A stretch of DNA of 64,000 nucleotides from Aegilops tauschii subsp. strangulata (taxonomy: Eukaryota; Streptophyta; Magnoliopsida; Poales; Poaceae), in the NCBI RefSeq assembly GCF_002575655.3, contig NC_053037.3, forward strand, positions 207,685,743-207,749,742, read 5' to 3'. Positions 58,677-64,000 of this stretch are shown one piece after another. The notes under the pieces were generated by a model, which was not told the origin of the DNA, searched no databases, and saw nothing but the letters and a program-made list of their open reading frames with translations. The stretch's first letter is position 1, and the number at the start of each line of letters is the position of its first letter. A program made the position numbers and the translations under genes.

Positions 58677-60429
58677 ATGGCCGATGTTTGTCGGGTTCTC
58701 GCAGAGTGTCAGGCTGCCATCGCCACACTCGTCGCCCAGACAGCGCCTGCAGGAGACGGTGCTCCCCATCATTCCCCATCGCCTCTGGCCAACGCTGCCA
58801 CTAGTCCCACGGCCCACGAGTAGTAGGCTCCATCACTGTAGCCTTCTGTGTGGCATGATGGGCGCACCGCCACTCGATCGCTGACTCCCATGGTTGCCTC
58901 GTCTTCCCATGCTTGTCGCGGGCCGGCGAATGCGCAGGCTGCGCTGCTCATGGCACGCGAGCTTCTGTGCTATCGCCCGACCGATAACCTCTACGATGAC
59001 TGTCTGGACTGCATCACCAAGCTCATCAGCACCGCTGGAGAGGCCCCTGCACCATCCCGCTCGCTGCCTCCCCCGCCGCCTCTTGTAGGCGACGTGGCCC
59101 ACGGTGCACCTCCTCGACCTCCCAGGCAAGACGTCGTCCTTGAGCCAAGGCATGAGGCCCCCCAGCGCAACCCGCCGTGCAGGGCGCCTGCACGACAAGG
59201 AGAGCTACCAGGTGGTGTAGCGGCCCCAAGAAGAGGCGCGTGCGCTCACAGCACCGCAATGTCAAGACCGTGTGCCGCCCGAGGCGGTGGTGCACGAGCG
59301 CCAAGATCAGGCTCCACCCCCACGGCAGGCTCCGGTGAGTGCGGCAGGCTGCCGCACGTTCACCCCGGAGTTGCGCCGCGTCGTCTGGCCAGGGAAGTTC
59401 AAGCCAGACCTGCCTCTGCGCTACGACGGCACCTCCGACCCTGCCAAGTTCCTCCAGCTCTACGAGCTGAGCATCGAGGCAGCCAACAACGACGAAAAAG
59501 TCATGGCGAACTGGCTCCCCATGGACCTCAAGGATGGCGCCCGCTCGTGGCTCCTGAACCTCCCCGCGGGATCGATCTCCTATTGGGATGAGATGCGAGA
59601 GCGCTTCATCGCCAACTTCCAGTGCACTTGCGACTGCCCACCTGCTGCCGGTGACCTGCGGCGCATCAAGCAGCAGCTAGGAGAGACCTTGCACAAATAC
59701 ATCCAGTGCTTCACCAACGTTCACCTCAAGATTCCCAAGGTTTCAGACGAGGCCATCATTTCGGCGTTCACCGATGGCGTCCAGGACGTCAAGATGAAGG
59801 AAGAGCTCGGCATACACGAGGACCTGTGCTTGGCCCTGGAGATGTTCAACATGGCAACCAGGTGCGCGAGGGCCGAGGAAGGTCTCCTCTCCCTCCTTGA
59901 GCTTCCGGAGGCTGACCCAGAAGACAAGAATGCTAAGGCCAAGGACGTGAAGCGCAAGGGTCCAACTGTGCTCGCGGTCGAACCTGAGATGAAGCACGGT
60001 TGCGACCACCCAGAGTCATCCAAGGACAGTCGCCCGTTCTGCGTCTTCCACAACATGCACAGCCACAGCACCAATGACTGCCAAGAGCTCAGGGCCAACC
60101 GCAACGGGCGCCTTGGTCGTCGCCCCAAGTGCAATGACCGAGGCTATGGCTATGGAGGAGGCCGAGGTGGAGGACGCTGGGACAACCACGACCCCCGCCA
60201 GGACTGGAGGGATCAGCCTCATGAGGACCGTCCTCAGGGCAATGCCAGCCTTCCTCCACTGCCGCCACCGCCAAGGAGGAATGACGACCACCACCAAGAT
60301 GATGGGTCTGGGGGCTTCCAAGAGCCTTGTGCCATCGCTTGCATCCTAGGCGGTGCTCAGGCTCCCGCCTCCCATCGCATCTTCAAGCAGTTCACCCAGC
60401 GAGGTGAACACGGCCCTCCCCAAACTTGA
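58677..60429 (+). pseudogene. element C gag
   Basis: ATG at 58677 (MADVCRVLAECQAA) opens a frame with TAGTAG at 58821, continues in the same frame from 58848 (ARELLCYRPTDNLYDDCLDC) and shifts near 59200 into the frame of 59272-60429. That part holds the Gag core: KFKPDLPLRYDGTSDPAKF, MANWLPMDLKDGARSWLLNL, DEMRERFIANFQCTCDCPP, QQLGETLHKYIQCFTNVH, and the zinc-knuckle variant CVFHNMHSHSTNDC. A Gly/Arg-rich stretch (YGYGGGRGGGRWDN) follows. It is the best-preserved gag of this family here, yet still broken. Confidence 0.8.
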
Positions 60430-60937
60430 GGCGACGCGTCTGCTCAGGTGGTCCAAGTACGCCATCAACTTCGACTCTACTAACCAGCTCAAGTGCGCGG
60501 CCAGTGCCGGTGCGCTCCCGATGCTCTGCTCGCCTACCATCAGCAACGTCCTTTTCACCAAGACACTCATCGATGGCAGCGCGGGACTCAATGTCCTCTC
60601 CGTCAAGACGTTCGATAGGCTCCAGGTGCCATACGACCAGCTTCTGCCTACCAAGCCCTTCTCAGGGGGGACCAACGGCTCCACCACCCCGATAGGGCAG
60701 ATCCGCCTCCGTGTCACATTCGGCAAGGGCAACAACTACCACACTAAGCTCATCGACTTCGACGTCACCCACATTCGCCTCCCGTACAATGCCATCCTCG
60801 GGTACCCAGCTCTGGCCAAGTTCACGGCCGCGACTCACCATGGCTACAACGTCGGCAAGATGCGGGGGAGCGGAGGCATCATCACGGTCACCTGCGACGA
60901 AAAGGATGCGGTGTGCTCCCTCGAGTGCGCCTACTAG
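60353..60937 (+). CDS. element C protease region
   Basis: This 194-codon frame overlaps the end of gag by 77 bases in another frame. LLRWSKYAINFDSTNQ precedes TLIDGSAGLNVLSVKTF, the aspartic protease active site (D-G-S-A), with PTKPFSGGTNGSTTPIGQI and LPYNAILGYPALAKF after it. The frame closes at TAG 60935. The domain itself shows no damage, so the protease could be active if it were expressed. Confidence 0.7.
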   Translation: MLRLPPPIASSSSSPSEVNTALPKLEATRLLRWSKYAINFDSTNQLKCAASAGALPMLCSPTISNVLFTKTLIDGSAGLNVLSVKTFDRLQVPYDQLLPTKPFSGGTNGSTTPIGQIRLRVTFGKGNNYHTKLIDFDVTHIRLPYNAILGYPALAKFTAATHHGYNVGKMRGSGGIITVTCDEKDAVCSLECAY

Positions 60938-61745
60938 GCTGCAGCGGTCGAGAATCCAGATGACGAGGGCGCTGCCTATCCTCCTGAGGTCATCCCCAAG
61001 AAGAAGAAGCAGCTGCTCCACCAAGGACCTCAGGAGGACGGGGCGTCCAACCATCGTGCTTAAGGACCAGCGCCCACTGACGAGGCGCCTTCCCCTCTCG
61101 CATAGGAAGGCGTGCCCGGGGCCCCTCTCAGGTTGGGCTCAGGGGACTGTCCACTAGAGGGCCTCAGAGCTGGCCAGCGCCACAAGGGAGGCGTTCGGGC
61201 ACCATGTAGAGGTGTGCTTCAACACGCGCTTCCGTGAGGAGAGCGCAGGGTGCAAGGCGCCATTCGTTCAGGAGTTCATCACCGAGGCAATCAAGGAGCT
61301 TTAGGAGGCAAGAGCCATGCGAGGCGACCGTCGCCCCGCACCCCCCAGTGCAGCTCCCGCTCCTGACGAGGGCAGCGAGTTGCGCGTCTGCATCAACAAA
61401 CCAGGGCTCAACAGGGCCGCATCTTAGGAGCTCCTCTGGCCGTCCCACGTTGGCCAGTGCGAGGAGCCCCCTCACGGCTATGTTCACATGCCTTTTGGCC
61501 TGCCAAACAGGGCATCCACGCACCAGTGTGACATGCGGGGCCTGCTGGAGGCTCACGAGGCCAGGCACCAGGCGAATCTATCGGAGGAGGTGTTGAACCC
61601 TCAAGAGCACCTCGAGCCTCCGGAGCCTCACGAGGCTCAGGACCTGGATGACTCATGGGGAGCGACTTCTGCAGCACGCGTCTTCAGCTACTCTAACACT
61701 TCTTCACCAACGGTGCTAGGTGAGACTTTTTGGTTTGTTTAGTTG
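60938..61745 (+). pseudogene. element C pol remnant
   Basis: After protease come KKKKQLLHQGPQEDG-like linker sequence, a few scattered RT-leading fragments (ELRVCINKPGLN; PHGYVHMPFGLPNRAST at 61470-61520) with several stops, then loss of homology. The catalytic YxDD motif is absent. The remainder of RT, both RNase H domains and integrase are deleted. Confidence 0.6.
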
Positions 61746-62924
61746 GGGGCGCCCCTCGGGCTGCATCGTCCCCAGACCACCAGGGCCAGTCCTGTGGCTG
61801 CGCCATTTCTTTTTATGTTTTCTGGACCAGTATGCTCGCCTGCGTTATCATGGTTATCGGCACTATCTCCGCGGTCTCGTTATTTGTGGAGTCGCCCTTC
61901 CTGGCCTCCGCGCGTTGCTAACCCGCCTCTTGCTAATCTCGCAACGGGGGCTACACATGCTGGCACGACGCCTGTGCTCCGGGCCATCCCTGCAGCGCTG
62001 ATAAATCTGAGAGACCGAGCTCTGGCTCACGGCTGGCCCCGTGCACGTCACTTCACCAGGTCCTCGGTGCCTTCATCTTCTTGCGGAAATATCAACGGCA
62101 GGATAGCAAGCGCGGCTGTGTGCTATGTTCTCCTCCCCGGACTAACTCGCAGGGACCTCTGGCGTCGGGACTACGGCAGGCCCCGCCAGCTACTCCTTTT
62201 TCACGCAAATCGCTTGCACGTTAAAGGGGAGCCCCTGAGCATCGCGCCTCTGGGACGCCTACTGTCCCTCGAGCCCTCACCCCTGGTGTTGACCACAGCA
62301 TCACGACCTGGCATACCAGAGGCGGCTGAGCCTCGCTCGAGCACCGAGACCCGAGGACGTAGAGCACTAGATGACTGAGGAAGAAGGGGTCGACATGAGC
62401 CCTGCCTGAGAACGCCTCCACCATGACGCGGTTAGGCATCGCACCACAACTATCTTCGCAGCAAAGGAACCATCGCAGACTCGCCAAGATAAGTCACCCC
62501 ATGCACACCGGCGCTAACCTCAAAATTCAGTACTTTGACTCTCGCGATCTCGCTCGGGCAAGGGCGTTTCCCCTTTAGACATTCAGGGGGCTGCTTGCCC
62601 GCTAAAGGGGACCTCTTCAGCATCGCGCCTCAAGAGCTCTTACCGGGCTGCTCACCTCCTGGCCTTGACGAAGGCATCACAACCTGGCATACCAGCGACG
62701 GTTGAAGCCTGCTTGGGGACTGGGTCCTATCAGCGTAGAGCACTAAGCTACCGAGCGAAAGGGAACACCGTGCCAAGCCGGGATACGCAATCGCAACACT
62801 AAACTAGGGGCAATTGCATTAAAACAAAAGCATTACAGTTTTTTACATACCCCACGGGGTTCGTCATGATTTCTCGCAGGAAAAGCAAAAGAGGTGACCC
62901 AGAAGAACCCCGGCCTCAGCGACA
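61746..62924 (+). other. element C non-coding spacer
   Basis: About 1.2 kb with GC-rich, broken ORFs on both strands and no domain. Two related stretches, AAAGGGGAGCCCCTGAGCATCGCGCCTC (62223) and AAAGGGGACCTCTTCAGCATCGCGCCTC (62604), show an old internal repeat of about 380 bp. Confidence 0.5.
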
Positions 62925-63727
62925 TCACCGAAGGCGCTGGGTTGACGCCGCTTCCGTGCACCGGGCGCGGCAAGAGCTCGGCGGCTCATAGCTGTCATCA
63001 TCGCTGGACTCCGTACAATCACTGGATTCCGGGGAGTCGCCGCTGCTGCTGGAAGAGCTGCTGGCAAGGCCAAGGGCAAGTTCAGCGCACATGGCCGCGC
63101 CGCGTGGATCGCCTCTTCTGGAGCAGCACTCCAGGCGCCGACCGTCATCGCTGAAGACCTTGAAGAAAGTCGTCGAGGCTCCGTCGTATTCAAAGTGGAT
63201 GGCGAGGGCCCCTTGAGAGCGGGAGGCGCGAGCGATCTCGCCCCATCCTTGGGTCATGAAGACGTCGCCTGGGGGAGCGACCACGACCTCCGCCTCAGTA
63301 GCTTGGCTGCAGCACCTGGGTGCTGCAGCCACAGCTCGCCGGGGCCCCTCGACAGTATCTCCTCTCCGAAGAACTGCAGGAGCCGAATCCATGTGCGTGG
63401 CGGTATTGCCGCCCACACCACAAACTCGTGTGATGTGCCTTCGGCATGGGCGCATGAGCCTGGCGGCCATGCAGCCACTGCTTGTCCTCCTCCGCGACCC
63501 CGACCCTCGCGGCATTAGGTGTTTCCCCCATGCCGAGGGCTCTGTGCACGGGCGTACACTGGGATTGGGAAGCCTAGCGGAGGCCGCTCGTGCCAAGGCC
63601 CCATCACCTCGCGCTCTTCGCCGGCATCACGGGAGCGGCCGAGCCTCTTCTTCGGCAGAAGCAACCCGTTTTCCTCCCGAGGGGCCTTCCCCTTCTCCGC
63701 CGCGGAAGACCTCCTCACCGGCGCCAT
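62925..63727 (-). pseudogene. element C antisense gene: B3-like domain protein (frameshifted)
   Basis: ATG at 63727 (MAPVRRSSAAEKGKA) matches the start in element B; the AT-hook place reads RLGRSRD, without the RGRP core. FVVWAAIPPRTWIRLL and GELWLQHPG follow in a second frame, then CCSQATEAEVVVAPPG, FMTQGWGEIARASRSQ, LAIHFEYDGASTTFFKVF and SDDGRRLECC in a third, ending in a Ser/acidic tail (ASSSSSSSGDSPESSDCTES) at TGA or TAG 62925. Residue spacing through the B3-like half equals that in element B although the sequences have diverged strongly, pointing to past selection on the fold. At least two frameshifts inactivate this copy. Confidence 0.55.
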
Positions 63728-63818
63728 GGATGCTTTGATAAGATGGCGAGACAAGAAGGAAGAAGAACCAGCAAGCACGAGAAGATGGAAGTGGGCAGGG
63801 GGCTCCGCCCCTGCCGCC

Positions 63819-63825
63819 AATTATA
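63819..63825 (-). promoter_or_regulatory. TATA box of the element C antisense gene
   Basis: Minus-strand TATAATT is followed by the GC palindrome at 63798-63811 and by ATG 63727 about 92 bases on, the same layout as in element B (TATA to ATG about 86). Confidence 0.45.
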
Positions 63826-64000
63826 GCTAGAGGGATACCAACCTCCGGCCTCCATGACCCACAGTAATGATGATCTTTTTGCATGCAGTAGGCTCTTGTC
63901 AAGTCGAATGGTTGCCGAGGCTGCGTGGGGAAGCGGAGATGCCCACGTCCCATCAAGTGCCACGCATCGGCCGGATCCACAGACGGTTGGGGCCCGCGAT

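Larger units (their letters stand above)
57697..64000 (+). mobile_element. element C: Tat-lineage Gypsy retrotransposon, RT to integrase deleted, 3' LTR outside window
   Basis: 5' LTR 57697-58604 starts TGTCGGCG and ends CCGACA; the primer site follows. Gag (58677-60429) and protease (60353-60937) are largely present. RT is reduced to a small piece near 61480-61540 (YVHMPFGLPNRAST), and no RNase H or integrase is seen before the antisense gene at 62925-63727. The final bases (TTGGGGCCCGCGAT) match 51199-51212 of element B, about 70 bp before its 3' LTR. A relative of element B whose replication core was removed. Confidence 0.8.

Overview
The window looks like intergenic DNA from a large grass genome, most likely a Triticeae cereal (wheat, barley, rye or Aegilops). 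The evidence is nested LTR retrotransposons with 5-bp target duplications, 4-5 kb solo LTRs whose 3' end closely matches the barley Sukkula LTR, an Athila-type element primed by tRNA-Asp, a Stowaway MITE and CACTA-like subterminal repeats. Host-type genes are few: an F-box/FBD gene broken by a retrotransposon, a decayed 3'-5' exonuclease copy and a small intact two-exon gene with a zf-XS-like zinc finger.

Layout, left to right. 1-1522 and 6272-6653 hold a Gypsy LTR and part of a Tat-lineage element, split by a Sukkula-type solo LTR (1523-6266, TSD GGTGT). A second Sukkula LTR (6654-6734 and 19747-22232) is split by element A, a complete 13.0-kb Tat-lineage Gypsy element on the minus strand (6735-19741, TSD CTTTT). 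22233-22374 is a stub of another Gypsy LTR. 23425-38780 holds a CACTA-like end, the exonuclease pseudogene, the F-box/FBD gene split by a non-autonomous Athila-type element (27228-35523, TSD CATGC), a MITE and the zf-XS-like gene. A third Sukkula-like solo LTR lies at 39319-43202 (TSD TAAAG). A ~330-bp tandem array (43719-54240) is split by element B, a Tat-lineage Gypsy element on the plus strand (43772-52153). 54270-57696 holds CACTA-like repeats, an unassigned ORF, a LINE 3' end and a chromovirus integrase fragment. Element C, a relative of B, starts at 57697 and runs off the window.

The most interesting signal is antisense genes carried by the Tat-lineage elements between integrase and 3' LTR, each with its own core promoter. 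In element A the antisense gene has a TATA box, a 573-bp leader intron and at least five further GT-AG introns; it encodes a PF04195-like domain followed by a basic region and a coiled coil. In elements B and C, and in a remnant at 1076-1383, the antisense gene is different: its product has a B3-like DNA-binding fold and a Ser/acidic tail, with an AT-hook in B. Its promoter (TATA plus a GC palindrome) is shared by B and C. That Tat elements can carry extra ORFs here is established; the B3-like assignment and the shared promoter are readings of this sequence.

Nearly all coding regions are decayed. Element A pol is notable: one uninterrupted reading frame of about 4 kb broken only by seven nonsense codons, all of types reachable by C-to-T change, as expected for heavily methylated repeats. 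Only the small gene at 37810-38780 looks intact, plus an unrecognised ORF at 54680-55561.
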